Positions 10,224-19,583 of a DNA stretch of 37,272 bases are shown piece by piece. Numbering within the stretch: the first letter of the stretch is position 1; each line of letters opens with the position of its first letter. The stretch lies in the NCBI RefSeq assembly GCF_001074825.1, contig NZ_JUPG01000007.1, positions 1 through 37,272 of the forward strand, read 5' to 3'. A program made the position numbers and the translations under genes. The notes beneath the pieces are model-generated. The model saw nothing but the letters and a program-made list of their open reading frames with translations. It was not told where the DNA came from and searched no databases. Source of the DNA: Streptococcus pseudopneumoniae (GTDB lineage Bacteria > Bacillota > Bacilli > Lactobacillales > Streptococcaceae).

Positions 10224-10461
10224 ATATTCTTTCTTAAAGTATGGTATTGAAATTCGTCCTAACGAACATAACCATAAAGGTCAAAAAGCGCATATTCACT
10301 TTTATATCCACGGAGAAGAAGTGGGTTCAATGTTTCTGAACGGTGAACTGAGAGATGGTAAAGCAAAAGCAAAAGACCTAAAAATGATAAGGCAATATGT
10401 CTTAGAAAATGCAGTTGAACTTCAGGCTTTATGGAATGAATATCAAAAGAGTGCATATTAA
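10216..10461 (+). CDS. DUF4160-like small protein (81 aa)
   Basis: The protein begins MPKYSFLKYGIEIRPNEHNH. A histidine-bearing strand (KAHIHFYIHGEE) and the GEL turn then precede a C-terminal helix with NAVELQALWNEY. This matches the DUF4160 pattern: an N-terminal strand, an N-E-H-N-x(n)-H-x-H region, GEL, and a helix with a late W. No biochemical function is established for the family. I prefer the ATG at 10216 over an in-frame ATG at 10183. The later start begins exactly at the family N-terminus and overlaps the previous stop by eight bases, as expected for a coupled pair. The His cluster could bind metal or nucleic acid; this is inference. Confidence 0.72.
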   Translation: MPKYSFLKYGIEIRPNEHNHKGQKAHIHFYIHGEEVGSMFLNGELRDGKAKAKDLKMIRQYVLENAVELQALWNEYQKSAY

Positions 10462-10541
10462 AATCAAAGAATCTTAGTTTGCTAATGTACAATAAACAAA
10501 AACTATCTAGCAATTTTTAAAATAAATGTTACAATGAATAT

Positions 10542-10655
10542 AGAAAAAGATGTTACAACAACACCCCACAGAGCCGTTTAAGACGGTGGCTGTAATTACA
10601 TAACTAAAAAATAGCTCGTTAACTTGCCAAAGTTAGGACGGCTATTTTTTTGTCT
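10542..10655 (+). ncRNA. Candidate small RNA, about 110 nt
   Basis: An extended -10 (TGTTACAAT, -10 hexamer 10530-10535) would start transcription near 10542. The -35 is weak. The predicted RNA has a first hairpin around AGCCGTTTAAGACGGTGGCT. It ends in a long hairpin from AAAAAATAGC to GGCTATTTTTTT (about 10604-10653) followed by T residues, a typical intrinsic terminator. It also contains a 17-codon reading frame from 10550 without a clear ribosome site, which I do not count as a gene. The two-hairpin arrangement reminds me of regulatory RNAs of Gram-positive type I toxin loci, but I see no hydrophobic toxin peptide nearby. Confidence 0.4.
10604..10653 (+). terminator. Intrinsic terminator of the small RNA and/or small genes
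   Basis: AAAATAGC pairs with GCTATTTT, with further imperfect pairing of GTTAACTT with AAGTTAGG, and a run of seven T follows. It separates the small-gene unit from gatCAB. Confidence 0.65.
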
Positions 10656-10736
10656 ATTTTAAAAACCCGTTCTCCATCCTTCTCCATCCTATACCTGTCT
10701 TTTTTCATCTTTCCTTCCCTTATTTATAGGAAAATA

Positions 10737-10745
10737 TGGTAAAAT
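10737..10745 (+). promoter_or_regulatory. Extended -10 promoter of gatCAB
   Basis: TGGTAAAAT (-10 TAAAAT at 10740-10745) lies 40 bases before the gatC ATG. No good -35 is visible, as is usual for extended -10 promoters. Confidence 0.5.
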
Positions 10746-10785
10746 AGAACAGACTAAAAATCATCATTTCACGAAAGGATGCAAG

Positions 10786-11088
10786 ATGAAAATTACGCAA
10801 GAAGAGGTGACACACGTTGCCAATCTTTCAAAATTAAGATTCTCTGAAGAAGAAACTGCTGCCTTTGCGACTACCTTGTCTAAAATTGTTGACATGGTTG
10901 AATTGCTGGGCGAAGTCGACACAACTGGTGTCGCACCTACTACGACTATGGCTGACCGTAAGACCGTACTCCGCCCTGATGTGGCCGAAGAAGGAACTGA
11001 CCGTGATCGCTTGTTTAAAAACGTACCTGAAAAAGACAACTACTATATCAAGGTACCAGCTATCCTAGACGATGGAGGAGATGCTTAA
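10786..11088 (+). CDS. gatC: Asp-tRNA(Asn)/Glu-tRNA(Gln) amidotransferase subunit C
   Basis: GatC is the small 100-residue subunit that holds GatA and GatB together in the tRNA-dependent amidotransferase. The helical start ([20 protein letters not shown]), the DTTGVAPT stretch and the C-terminal extended segment ([20 protein letters not shown]) are typical. AAAGGATG precedes the ATG. Its stop overlaps the gatA start by one base, and gatA likewise overlaps gatB, so the three are made together. It is first in the operon. Confidence 0.96.
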   Translation: MKITQEEVTHVANLSKLRFSEEETAAFATTLSKIVDMVELLGEVDTTGVAPTTTMADRKTVLRPDVAEEGTDRDRLFKNVPEKDNYYIKVPAILDDGGDA

Positions 11089-12554
11089 TGACTTTCAACA
11101 ATAAAACCATTGAAGACTTGCACAATCTCCTTGTTTCTAAGGAAATTTCTGCAACTGAATTGACCCAAGCAACACTTGAAGATATCAAGTCTCGCGAGAC
11201 AGCTATCAACGCTTTTGTCACCATCGCTGAGGAGCAGGCTCTTGCTCAAGCCAAAGCCATTGATGAAGCTGGAATCGATGCTGATAATGTCCTTTCAGGA
11301 ATTCCATTGGCTGTTAAGGATAACATCTCTACAGACGGTATTCTCACAACTGCAGCCTCAAAAATGCTCTATAACTACGATCCAATTTTTGATGCGACTG
11401 CTGTTACCAATGCAAAAGCCAAGGGTATGATTGTCGTCGGAAAAACTAACATGGACGAGTTTGCCATGGGTGGATCAGGTGAAACTTCACACTATGGTGC
11501 CACTAAAAATGCTTGGGACCAGACCAAGGTTCCTGGTGGTTCTTCAAGTGGTTCTGCCGCAGCTGTAGCCGCAGGACAAGTTCGCTTATCACTTGGTTCT
11601 GATACTGGTGGTTCTATCCGCCAACCTGCTGCCTTCAACGGGATCGTTGGTCTCAAACCAACCTACGGAACTGTTTCACGTTTCGGTCTCATTGCCTTTG
11701 GTAGCTCGCTAGACCAGATCGGACCTTTTGCTCCTACTGTTAAGGAAAATGCTCTCTTGCTCAATGCTATTGCCAGCGAAGATGCCAAAGACTCTACTTC
11801 TGCTCCTGTCCGCATTGCCGACTTTACTTCAAAAATCGGTCAAGACATCAAGGGCATGAAAATCGCTTTGCCTAAGGAATACCTCGGTGAAGGAATTGAC
11901 CCAGAGGTTAAGGAAACTATCCTGAATGCCGCTAAACACTTTGAAAAACTTGGTGCTATCGTCGAAGAGGTCAGCCTTCCTCACTCTAAATACGGTGTTG
12001 CTGTATACTACATCATCGCTTCATCAGAAGCTTCATCAAACTTGCAACGCTTTGACGGTATCCGTTACGGCTATCGTGCAGAGGATGCGACTAATCTTGA
12101 TGAAATCTATGTAAACAGCCGTAGCCAAGGTTTCGGTGAAGAGGTAAAACGTCGTATCATGCTAGGTACTTTCAGCCTTTCATCAGGTTACTACGATGCC
12201 TACTACAAGAAAGCTGGTCAGGTCCGTACCCTTATCATCCAAGATTTCGAAAAAGTTTTTGCGGACTATGACTTGATTTTGGGACCAACTGCCCCAAGCG
12301 TTGCCTATGACTTGGACTCACTCAACCATGACCCAGTTGCTATGTATTTGGCCGACCTCTTGACAATCCCAGTCAACTTGGCAGGTCTTCCAGGGATTTC
12401 AATTCCTGCTGGATTCTCTCACGGTCTACCTGTCGGTCTACAATTGATTGGTCCAAAATACTCTGAAGAGACTATCTACCAAGCTGCTGCTGCATTTGAA
12501 GCAACAACAGACTACCACAAACAACAAGCTGTGATTTTTGGAGGTGACAACTAA
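11088..12554 (+). CDS. gatA: Asp-tRNA(Asn)/Glu-tRNA(Gln) amidotransferase subunit A
   Basis: GatA is the amidase subunit. It releases ammonia from glutamine and feeds it to GatB, so that Glu-tRNA(Gln) becomes Gln-tRNA(Gln). The 488-residue protein has the amidase-signature triad: K77 (LAVKDNI), cis-S152 in [11 protein letters not shown] (150-160) and S176 in DTGGSIRQP (172-180). No truncation is visible. It overlaps gatC and gatB by one base each. Streptococci generally need this route to make Gln-tRNA. Confidence 0.97.
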   Translation: MTFNNKTIEDLHNLLVSKEISATELTQATLEDIKSRETAINAFVTIAEEQALAQAKAIDEAGIDADNVLSGIPLAVKDNISTDGILTTAASKMLYNYDPIFDATAVTNAKAKGMIVVGKTNMDEFAMGGSGETSHYGATKNAWDQTKVPGGSSSGSAAAVAAGQVRLSLGSDTGGSIRQPAAFNGIVGLKPTYGTVSRFGLIAFGSSLDQIGPFAPTVKENALLLNAIASEDAKDSTSAPVRIADFTSKIGQDIKGMKIALPKEYLGEGIDPEVKETILNAAKHFEKLGAIVEEVSLPHSKYGVAVYYIIASSEASSNLQRFDGIRYGYRAEDATNLDEIYVNSRSQGFGEEVKRRIMLGTFSLSSGYYDAYYKKAGQVRTLIIQDFEKVFADYDLILGPTAPSVAYDLDSLNHDPVAMYLADLLTIPVNLAGLPGISIPAGFSHGLPVGLQLIGPKYSEETIYQAAAAFEATTDYHKQQAVIFGGDN

Positions 12555-13996
12555 TGAACTTTGAAACAGTCATCGGACTTGAAGTCCACGTAGAGCTCAA
12601 CACCAATTCAAAAATCTTCTCACCTACTTCTGCCCACTTTGGAAATGACCAAAATGCCAACACTAACGTGATCGACTGGTCCTTCCCAGGAGTTCTGCCA
12701 GTTCTCAATAAAGGTGTTGTCGATGCTGGTATCAAGGCTGCACTCGCTCTTAACATGGACATCCATAAGAAGATGCACTTTGACCGCAAGAACTACTTCT
12801 ACCCTGATAATCCTAAAGCCTACCAAATTTCTCAGTTTGATGAGCCAATCGGTTACAAGGGCTGGATTGAAGTCGAGCTAGAAGACGGTACGACCAAGAA
12901 AATCGGTATTGAACGTGCCCACTTGGAAGAAGATGCCGGTAAGAACACTCACGGAACAGATGGTTTCTCTTATGTCGACCTCAACCGTCAAGGAGTGCCA
13001 TTGATTGAGATTGTATCTGAAGCCGACATGCGCTCACCAGAAGAAGCCTATGCTTATCTAACAGCTCTTAAGGAAGTGATCCAATACGCTGGTATTTCTG
13101 ACGTTAAGATGGAAGAAGGTTCAATGCGTGTAGATGCTAACATCTCCCTTCGTCCTTATGGTCAAGAGAAATTTGGTACCAAGACTGAGTTGAAAAACCT
13201 TAACTCCTTCTCAAACGTTCGTAAAGGTCTTGAATACGAAGTCCAACGTCAGGCTGAAATCCTACGCTCAGGTGGTCAAATTCGCCAAGAAACACGCCGT
13301 TACGATGAAGCTAACAAGGCAACCATCCTCATGCGTGTCAAGGAAGGGGCTGCAGACTACCGCTACTTCCCAGAACCAGACCTACCTCTCTTTGAAATCT
13401 CAGACGAGTGGATTGAGGAAATGCGTACTGAACTGCCAGAGTTTCCAAAAGAACGTCGTGCACGTTACGTCTCTGACCTTGGCTTGTCTGACTACGATGC
13501 TAACCAGTTGACTGCAAACAAGGTCACTTCTGATTTCTTTGAAAAAGCTGTTGCCCTTGGCGGTGACGCTAAACAAGTTTCTAACTGGCTCCAAGGTGAA
13601 GTCGCTCAATTCTTGAATGCCGAAGGCAAGACACTGGAACAAATCGAACTGACGCCAGAAAACTTAGTTGAAATGATTGCCATCATCGAAGACGGCACGA
13701 TCTCTTCTAAGATTGCCAAGAAAGTCTTTGTCCACCTGGCTAAAAATGGCGGTGGAGCGCGTGAATACGTGGAAAAAGCAGGTATGGTCCAAATCTCAGA
13801 TCCAGCTGTCTTGATTCCAATTATCCACCAAGTCTTTGCAGATAACGAAGCCGCCGTTGCTGACTTCAAGTCAGGCAAACGTAACGCAGACAAGGCCTTT
13901 ACAGGATTCCTCATGAAAGCAACCAAAGGCCAAGCCAACCCACAAGTTGCCCTTAAACTTCTTGCCCAAGAATTGGCGAAGTTGAAAGAAGATTAA
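12554..13996 (+). CDS. gatB: Asp-tRNA(Asn)/Glu-tRNA(Gln) amidotransferase subunit B
   Basis: GatB binds the mischarged tRNA, activates its carboxylate with ATP and adds ammonia from GatA. The 480-residue protein begins with [14 protein letters not shown]. It contains [13 protein letters not shown] (92-104), HLEEDAGK and a [10 protein letters not shown] segment, all family hallmarks. The C-terminal YqeY-like helical tail that contacts tRNA ends in LLAQELAKL. It is the last gene of gatCAB and is followed by a hairpin terminator. Confidence 0.97.
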   Translation: MNFETVIGLEVHVELNTNSKIFSPTSAHFGNDQNANTNVIDWSFPGVLPVLNKGVVDAGIKAALALNMDIHKKMHFDRKNYFYPDNPKAYQISQFDEPIGYKGWIEVELEDGTTKKIGIERAHLEEDAGKNTHGTDGFSYVDLNRQGVPLIEIVSEADMRSPEEAYAYLTALKEVIQYAGISDVKMEEGSMRVDANISLRPYGQEKFGTKTELKNLNSFSNVRKGLEYEVQRQAEILRSGGQIRQETRRYDEANKATILMRVKEGAADYRYFPEPDLPLFEISDEWIEEMRTELPEFPKERRARYVSDLGLSDYDANQLTANKVTSDFFEKAVALGGDAKQVSNWLQGEVAQFLNAEGKTLEQIELTPENLVEMIAIIEDGTISSKIAKKVFVHLAKNGGGAREYVEKAGMVQISDPAVLIPIIHQVFADNEAAVADFKSGKRNADKAFTGFLMKATKGQANPQVALKLLAQELAKLKED

Positions 13997-14007
13997 TATG
14001 TAAAAGA

Positions 14008-14032
14008 AACCAGCCCTGAGGTTGGTTTTTTT
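14008..14032 (+). terminator. Terminator of gatCAB
   Basis: AACCAGCC pairs with GGTTGGTT, with G-U pairing, and T residues follow. It starts 11 bases after the gatB stop. Confidence 0.75.
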
Positions 14033-14085
14033 CGCTCCTACCAAATCCCAATAACTATTTTGGCTTTATTTCCAGAAGATTTTAT

Positions 14086-14093
14086 GGTAGAAT
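14086..14093 (+). promoter_or_regulatory. Extended -10 promoter of efp
   Basis: TGGTAGAAT, with -10 TAGAAT at 14088-14093, lies 34 bases before the efp ATG. The -35 is weak. Confidence 0.5.
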
Positions 14094-14127
14094 GAAGAGT
14101 AATAATATTTATTAAAGAGGTAAAAAC

Positions 14128-14688
14128 ATGATTGAAGCAAGCAAATTGAAAGCTGGTATGACATTTGAAACTGCAGACGGAAAATTGATCCGCGTTTTGG
14201 AAGCTAGCCACCACAAACCAGGTAAAGGGAATACAATCATGCGTATGAAATTACGTGATGTCCGTACTGGTTCTACTTTTGATACAAGCTACCGTCCAGA
14301 AGAAAAATTCGAACAAGCTATTATCGAAACTGTTCCAGCTCAATACTTGTACAAAATGGATGAAACTGCCTACTTCATGAACACTGAAACTTACGACCAA
14401 TACGAAATCCCAGTCGTAAACGTTGAAAATGAACTGCTTTACATCCTTGAAAACTCTGATGTGAAAATCCAATTCTACGGAACTGAAGTAATCGGTGTAA
14501 CTGTACCAACTACTGTTGAATTGACAGTTGCTGAAACACAACCATCTATCAAAGGTGCTACTGTTACAGGTTCTGGTAAACCAGCAACTATGGAAACTGG
14601 ACTTGTTGTCAACGTTCCAGACTTCATCGAAGCTGGACAAAAATTGATCATCAACACTGCAGAAGGAACTTACGTTTCTCGTGCCTAA
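14128..14688 (+). CDS. efp: Translation elongation factor P
   Basis: EF-P binds between the P and E sites of the ribosome and relieves stalling at polyproline. The 186-residue protein has the three-domain length. Domain I carries the loop HHKPGKGN (28-35), whose tip lysine region reaches the peptidyl-transferase centre and is modified in many bacteria. The C-terminal domain has the conserved [20 protein letters not shown] stretch. AAAGAGG precedes the ATG. It is first in an efp-asp23-nusB unit, 21 bases before the next gene. Confidence 0.97.
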   Translation: MIEASKLKAGMTFETADGKLIRVLEASHHKPGKGNTIMRMKLRDVRTGSTFDTSYRPEEKFEQAIIETVPAQYLYKMDETAYFMNTETYDQYEIPVVNVENELLYILENSDVKIQFYGTEVIGVTVPTTVELTVAETQPSIKGATVTGSGKPATMETGLVVNVPDFIEAGQKLIINTAEGTYVSRA

Positions 14689-14709
14689 TCTCTAGAAAGA
14701 GGTCATTCT

Positions 14710-15099
14710 ATGGGAACTGAAGAACAATTTGGCGAAATCGTTATCGCTCCACGTGTACTTGAAAAAATCATTGCCATCGCAACTGCTAAAGTTGATGGTG
14801 TTCACTCATTTTCAAATAAATCCGTATCTGATACCCTATCAAAACTCTCTCTTGGTCGTGGCGTCTACTTAAAAGAAAGCAACGAAGAACTAACTGCTGA
14901 CATCTACCTCTACCTTGAGTACGGTGTGAAAGTACCAAAAGTTGCTCTTGCTATTCAAAAAGCGGTCAAAGATGCTGTCCATGATATGGCTGATGTGGAA
15001 CTTTCTGCTGTCAATATCCATGTTACAGGAATTGTTCCAGACAAAACACCTAAACCAGAGTTGAAAGATCTATTTAACGAGGACTTCCTCAATGACTAG
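14710..15099 (+). CDS. Asp23/Gls24-family envelope stress protein
   Basis: This 129-residue protein has the Asp23/Gls24 fold pattern: [24 protein letters not shown] at the start, then LGRGVYL and [23 protein letters not shown], and the closing [11 protein letters not shown]. Members are abundant, membrane-associated or cytosolic proteins linked to alkaline or envelope stress, with no known enzymatic role. It lies between efp and nusB, and its last eight bases overlap nusB. The efp-asp23-nusB order is common in streptococci. Confidence 0.9.
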   Translation: MGTEEQFGEIVIAPRVLEKIIAIATAKVDGVHSFSNKSVSDTLSKLSLGRGVYLKESNEELTADIYLYLEYGVKVPKVALAIQKAVKDAVHDMADVELSAVNIHVTGIVPDKTPKPELKDLFNEDFLND

Positions 15100-15517
15100 T
15101 CCATTATTAGAATCTAGACGCGAACTTCGTAAATGCGCTTTTCAAGCTCTTATGAGTCTTGAATTCGGTACAGATATGGAAACGGCTTGTCACTTTGCCT
15201 ACACACATGACCGTGAAGATGCAGATGTGCAAATCCCTGCCTTTCTTCTGAATTTGGTTTCTGGTGTTCAAGCTCAAAAAGACGAGTTGGATAAACAAAT
15301 CAACCAGCACCTCAAGTCTGGCTGGACAGTTGAACGCTTGACCTTGGTCGAAAAAAACTTACTACGCTTAGGAATCTTTGAAATCACATCATTTGATACA
15401 CCTCAGCTGGTAGCAGTCAATGAAGCCATTGAACTCGCTAAGAATTTTTCAGATCAAAAATCAGCTCGCTTTATCAACGGACTGCTTAGTCAATTTGTAA
15501 CTGAAGAAAATGAATAA
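15092..15517 (+). CDS. nusB: Transcription antitermination protein NusB
   Basis: NusB binds boxA RNA with NusE (S10) and supports antitermination in rRNA operons. The 141-residue all-helical protein shows [19 protein letters not shown] at the start and the C-terminal family stretch around [26 protein letters not shown]. Its start overlaps the preceding Asp23-family gene by eight bases. It is last in the unit and is followed at once by a hairpin terminator. Confidence 0.96.
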   Translation: MTSPLLESRRELRKCAFQALMSLEFGTDMETACHFAYTHDREDADVQIPAFLLNLVSGVQAQKDELDKQINQHLKSGWTVERLTLVEKNLLRLGIFEITSFDTPQLVAVNEAIELAKNFSDQKSARFINGLLSQFVTEENE

Positions 15518-15521
15518 TCTT

Positions 15522-15550
15522 AAAGGTGTTTGGTCTTCCAAGCACCTTTT
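15522..15550 (+). terminator. Terminator of the efp-nusB unit
   Basis: AAAGGTGTTTGG pairs with CCAAGCACCTTT, directly after the nusB stop, and ends in T residues. Confidence 0.75.
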
Positions 15551-15582
15551 GACTTTCTCTTGATATAGAGTAAGAAGCACAT

Positions 15583-15615
15583 AAAAACTAGAACTGGCAG
15601 TCAGTTCTAGTTTTT
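15583..15615 (-). terminator. Terminator of the fab/acc cluster (probably bidirectional)
   Basis: A perfect inverted repeat, AAAAACTAGAACTG and its complement, with a 5-base loop, lies 16 bases beyond the accA stop. It has T runs on both strands, so it can also back up the nusB terminator. Confidence 0.8.
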
Positions 15616-15630
15616 GCGTATTCTGAAATA

Positions 15631-16398
15631 TTAGTATTTTCTAAATCGTTGATAGCGTTCTTCCAACAACTCTTCTAGAGGTTTTTGTGAAAGCATGGCT
15701 AGCTCGGCTTGTAGTTCTTTTTTGACACTTTTAATCAGTTCTTTGCTAGAAAGTCCTGCTTCAGAAATCACCTTGTCCACCACGTCCATTTCTAGCAGCT
15801 CATGCGAAGTGATTTTCATCAGTTCTGCCGCTTCCATGGCACGAGTGCCGTCCTTCCATAAAATGGAAGCAAAGCCTTCTGGACTGAGAATGGCATAGAT
15901 GGAATTTTCCAGCATCCAGACACGGTCTGCGACTGCCAGAGCCAGAGCCCCACCAGAACCACCTTCACCGATAATGATAGCAATAATCGGAACTTTCAGG
16001 TCACTCATTTCCATGAGATTTCGAGCAATGGCTTCTCCCTGTCCACGTTCTTCCGCCCCGACACCAGGATAGGCACCTGCTGTATTGATAAAGGTCACCA
16101 CTGGACGGCCAAACTTTTCAGCTTGTTTCATCAAGCGTAAGGCCTTGCGATAGCCTTCTGGATGTGGTTGTCCAAAATTCCGTTTGAGGTTGTCTTGCAA
16201 GCTCTTGCCTTTTTGGATACCAACCACTGTCACAGCTTGGTCTCCAAGCCAGCCGATACCACCAACAACTGCACCATCATCGCGAAAAGAACGGTCACCA
16301 TGTAATTGGATAAATTCATCAAAAATGCCTGTCGCAAAGTCCAAGGTTGTCAAACGACTCTGCTCACGCGCTTCTCTGACTATTTTTGCAATATTCAT
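15631..16398 (-). CDS. accA: Acetyl-CoA carboxylase, carboxyltransferase subunit alpha
   Basis: With AccD this transfers CO2 from carboxybiotin on AccB to acetyl-CoA, giving malonyl-CoA for fatty-acid synthesis. The 255-residue form is the short Gram-positive type. It shows [42 protein letters not shown] and [17 protein letters not shown], the crotonase-fold oxyanion segments. The start overlaps the end of accD by four bases (ATGA). It is the last gene of the long cluster. Confidence 0.97.
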   Translation of the reverse strand: MNIAKIVREAREQSRLTTLDFATGIFDEFIQLHGDRSFRDDGAVVGGIGWLGDQAVTVVGIQKGKSLQDNLKRNFGQPHPEGYRKALRLMKQAEKFGRPVVTFINTAGAYPGVGAEERGQGEAIARNLMEMSDLKVPIIAIIIGEGGSGGALALAVADRVWMLENSIYAILSPEGFASILWKDGTRAMEAAELMKITSHELLEMDVVDKVISEAGLSSKELIKSVKKELQAELAMLSQKPLEELLEERYQRFRKY

Positions 16399-17261
16399 CT
16401 AGGACTCCCTCCGTGCAATCTGACTAGGCTAGCAATGGTATCCGGCAAGTCTCTTCTTTTGACAATAGCATCCACAAAGCCATGCTCCAATAGGAATTCT
16501 GCCTTTTGGAAATCCTCAGGCAAGCTTTCACGAACCGTATTTTCAATCACACGACGCCCAGCAAAACCAACCAAGCTCTGTGGTTCAGCTAAAATGATAT
16601 CCCCTTCCATAGCGAAAGAAGCTGTCACACCACCTGTCGTTGGATCTGTCAAAATGGTCAGATAAAAGAGTCCTGCATTTGAATGGCGTTTAACTGCTGC
16701 AGAGATCTTGGCCATCTGCATGAGACTCATGATTCCTTCCTGCATACGGGCTCCACCAGAGGCTGTGAAGAGAACAACTGGCAATTGTTCGACAGTCGCA
16801 TACTCAAACAAACGAGTGATTTTTTCCCCTACAACCGTACCCATAGAAGCCATGATAAAGTTGGAATCCATAATCCCAAGAGCCACAGTCTGACCTTTAA
16901 TAAGAGCAGTTCCTGTCACAACGGCTTCATCCAGACCTGTTTTTTCACGCATGGTTGCTAGCTTCTTTTGATAGCCAGGGAAATGCAAGGGATCCTTGCT
17001 TTCAATCCCCGTAAACAATTCCTTGAAGGTACCCATATCAATCGTCAAAGCCAAGCGTTCTTGGGCAGAAATACGAAAGGTATAGCTACAGTGCGGACAG
17101 ATACGCTCACTTCCCAGATCCTTCTGGTAGATGGTATGCTTACAGCTCGGACACTGGGAGAATAATTCATCTGGAACCTCTGGCTTGGCTTGAGGTTTTT
17201 CCCTAACCGAACGATTGGGATTAATTCGAATATACTTATCTTTTTTACTAAATAGAGCCAT
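16395..17261 (-). CDS. accD: Acetyl-CoA carboxylase, carboxyltransferase subunit beta
   Basis: This partner of AccA has the N-terminal zinc finger of the family, with C37, C40, C55 and C58 (CPSCKH and CPHC). The crotonase-fold core follows, with [18 protein letters not shown] and the [18 protein letters not shown] segment. Its length of 288 residues is normal. A GGGG ribosome site precedes the ATG, 36 bases after accC. It overlaps accA by four bases. Confidence 0.97.
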   Translation of the reverse strand: MALFSKKDKYIRINPNRSVREKPQAKPEVPDELFSQCPSCKHTIYQKDLGSERICPHCSYTFRISAQERLALTIDMGTFKELFTGIESKDPLHFPGYQKKLATMREKTGLDEAVVTGTALIKGQTVALGIMDSNFIMASMGTVVGEKITRLFEYATVEQLPVVLFTASGGARMQEGIMSLMQMAKISAAVKRHSNAGLFYLTILTDPTTGGVTASFAMEGDIILAEPQSLVGFAGRRVIENTVRESLPEDFQKAEFLLEHGFVDAIVKRRDLPDTIASLVRLHGGSPR

Positions 17262-17297
17262 TGATTCCCCTTTTCGGTTTAAACTCTTGAGGTCATT

Positions 17298-18665
17298 TTA
17301 TTCTTTTTCTTGATATTTAGGTAAGAAGGTTTCCATCAAGAAGGAAGTATCGTAATCTCCAGCAATGACATTGCGATCTGAAATGAGGTCAAGCTGGAAA
17401 TCAGCATTGGTCTGCACCCCTTCAATCTCTAGTTCATAGAGGGCACGTTGCATTTTCATCAAGGCATCAAAACGATTTTCGCCGTGGACGATGATTTTAG
17501 CAATCATACTATCATAATAAGGCGGAATGGTGTAACCTGGATAAACTGCTGAATCCACGCGCAAACCAACTCCTCCACTTGGCAGATAGAGATTGGTGAT
17601 CTTACCTGGACTTGGAGCAAAGTTGAAGGCTGGATTTTCTGCATTGATCCGACACTCGATAGCATGACCTCGTAGGACAATATCTTCTTGCTTAACAGAC
17701 AGAGGCTGACCTGCCGCAATGCGAATCTGTTCCTTAACGATATCCACACCTGAAACAAATTCTGTTACTGGATGTTCTACTTGTACACGAGTATTCATTT
17801 CCATGAAATAGAAATTGCCACTGGCTTCATCAAGAAGAAACTCAATGGTCCCTGCATTCTCATAGCCAACAGACTCTGCAGCGCGGACAGCAGCAGAACC
17901 AATTTCATGGCGTAGCGTTTTTCCGATTGCAATCGAAGGACTTTCTTCCAAAACCTTTTGGTTATTCCGTTGAAGAGAACAATCCCGTTCCCCCAAATGT
18001 ATTACATTTCCGTGTTCATCTCCTAGGATTTGAACCTCGATGTGACGAGCTGGATAGATAACTCGTTCTATGTACATGGCACCATTGCCATAATTGGCCT
18101 TAGCTTCACTAGAGGCAGTTTCAAAGGCTGCAACGAGGTCTTCTGGTTTTTCAACCTTACGAATCCCTTTACCGCCACCACCTGCTGAAGCCTTGAGCAT
18201 CACAGGATAGCCAATTTTTTCAGCAACACTCAAGGCTTCCTCAGAGTTATGCACTTCTCCATCTGAACCTGGAATTACAGGTACACCTGCTTTGATCATC
18301 TGAGCACGTGCATTGATTTTATCCCCCATCATATCCATAACATGAGCAGATGGACCGATAAATTTGATGCCCACTTCTTCACACATAGTTGCAAATTTGG
18401 AATTTTCACTGAGAAATCCAAAACCTGGGTGAATGGCTTCTGCCTCAGTCAAGACTGCAGCTGATAAAACCGCATTAATATTGAGATAAGACTCAGTTGC
18501 CTTACCAGGACCGATACAAACCGCTTCATCTGCTAAAAGCGTATGGAGGGCTTCCTTATCGGCAGTTGAATAGACCGCTACCGTCGCAATCCCCAATTCA
18601 CGCGCCGCACGAATAATACGAACCGCAATTTCACCACGATTGGCAATTAAAATTTTTCGAAACAT
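17298..18665 (-). CDS. accC: Biotin carboxylase subunit of acetyl-CoA carboxylase
   Basis: AccC uses ATP and bicarbonate to carboxylate biotin on AccB. The 455-residue ATP-grasp protein opens with KILIANRGEIAVRIIRA. It has the glycine-rich ATP loop GGGGKG (162-167), lysines near 116 and 158, and the catalytic EMNTRVQVEHPVTE stretch near 290-303. Its start is preceded by AAGGAGG. It follows fabZ by 11 bases. Confidence 0.97.
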   Translation of the reverse strand: MFRKILIANRGEIAVRIIRAARELGIATVAVYSTADKEALHTLLADEAVCIGPGKATESYLNINAVLSAAVLTEAEAIHPGFGFLSENSKFATMCEEVGIKFIGPSAHVMDMMGDKINARAQMIKAGVPVIPGSDGEVHNSEEALSVAEKIGYPVMLKASAGGGGKGIRKVEKPEDLVAAFETASSEAKANYGNGAMYIERVIYPARHIEVQILGDEHGNVIHLGERDCSLQRNNQKVLEESPSIAIGKTLRHEIGSAAVRAAESVGYENAGTIEFLLDEASGNFYFMEMNTRVQVEHPVTEFVSGVDIVKEQIRIAAGQPLSVKQEDIVLRGHAIECRINAENPAFNFAPSPGKITNLYLPSGGVGLRVDSAVYPGYTIPPYYDSMIAKIIVHGENRFDALMKMQRALYELEIEGVQTNADFQLDLISDRNVIAGDYDTSFLMETFLPKYQEKE

Positions 18666-18676
18666 GGAGAACCTCC

Positions 18677-19099
18677 TTAGTTCCCTATTGCAAAGGTAAG
18701 AGTACCACTAGCTGCAAGCTTGCCATCCACTTCAGCCTTTGCTTCAACCACGGCAATGGTGCCACGACGTTTTACAAAAGTCGCTGTCATAACCAATTGG
18801 TCTCCTGGTACAACTTGCTTCTTAAACTTGACCTTATCCATACCAGCATAAAAGACTAGTTTCCCCTTATTTTCAGGCTTAGACAATTCCAAAACACCAG
18901 CTGTTTGCGCCAAGGCTTCCATAATCAGAACGCCTGGCATAACTGGGTATTGAGGAAAATGGCCGTTAAAGAAAGGCTCATTGATGGTCACATTTTTGAT
19001 GGCAACAATGGTGTCTTCGCTCACTTCCAAGACACGGTCTACTAGGAGCATGGGATAACGATGGGGTAGAGCTTCTTTAATTCCTTGAATATCGATCAT
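18677..19099 (-). CDS. fabZ: 3-hydroxyacyl-ACP dehydratase FabZ
   Basis: FabZ removes water from 3-hydroxyacyl-ACP to give trans-2-enoyl-ACP in each elongation cycle. This 140-residue hot-dog protein has [13 protein letters not shown] at the start. The catalytic dyad is H47 in FNGHFP and E61 in [11 protein letters not shown]. Its product is the substrate of FabK, or of FabM when a double bond is kept. It overlaps accB by four bases. Confidence 0.97.
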   Translation of the reverse strand: MIDIQGIKEALPHRYPMLLVDRVLEVSEDTIVAIKNVTINEPFFNGHFPQYPVMPGVLIMEALAQTAGVLELSKPENKGKLVFYAGMDKVKFKKQVVPGDQLVMTATFVKRRGTIAVVEAKAEVDGKLAASGTLTFAIGN

Positions 19100-19581
19100 T
19101 TGATGCGTACCAATCCTTTACCAAACTCAACCATTTCTTCGTTAGAAATGAGAATTTCTGTTACCACACCATCCTTAGGTGCAGGAATTTCATTCATGAC
19201 TTTCATGGCTTCGATAATGACCAATGTTTGACCTTTTTTGACACTATCACCAACTGTAACGAAGGCAGGTTTATCAGGACCAGCAGACAAGTAAGCCACC
19301 CCAACAAGTGGGCTCTCTACAATATCTCCCTCAGCAGCCACACTTGCTTCAACTGAAGCAGGAACTTCTTCCACTACAGTTTCTATTGAAGCAGATGAAG
19401 GAGCTACTGGACTTGGTGTTGCTAGAACGGGCGCTGGAGCGACTTGAGATGCAACTTCAGGCACAAGTCTAGCTTCATTTTTGCTAAACTGCAACTCATC
19501 CGTCCCATTTTTATAAGAAAATTCTCTCAAACTTGACTGATCAAATTGGGCCATCAAGTCTTTAATATCGTTTAAATTCAT
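19096..19581 (-). CDS. accB: Biotin carboxyl carrier protein of acetyl-CoA carboxylase
   Basis: AccB carries the biotin that shuttles CO2 from AccC to AccA/AccD. The 161-residue protein has a helical N-terminus, a flexible Ala/Pro/Ser/Val linker (about 40-85) and a C-terminal biotinyl domain with the EAMKVMNE motif. K127 is the expected biotin site. The thumb-like stretch before it reads [19 protein letters not shown]. It starts two bases after fabF and runs four bases into fabZ. Confidence 0.97.
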   Translation of the reverse strand: MNLNDIKDLMAQFDQSSLREFSYKNGTDELQFSKNEARLVPEVASQVAPAPVLATPSPVAPSSASIETVVEEVPASVEASVAAEGDIVESPLVGVAYLSAGPDKPAFVTVGDSVKKGQTLVIIEAMKVMNEIPAPKDGVVTEILISNEEMVEFGKGLVRIK

Positions 19582-19583
19582 AC

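Larger units (their letters stand above)
10462..10785 (+). other. Intergenic region with candidate small RNA before gatC
   Basis: This 324-base gap holds no normal gene. It contains a candidate promoter and terminator that frame a small RNA (10530-10655). A tandem 10-base repeat (TTCTCCATCC twice, about 10669-10690) follows, then the gatC promoter near 10737-10745. Confidence 0.6.

Noticed and set aside
10550..10603. 17-codon micro-ORF within the candidate small RNA
   Set aside because: No clear ribosome site and no toxin-like hydrophobic character. It overlaps the first hairpin.
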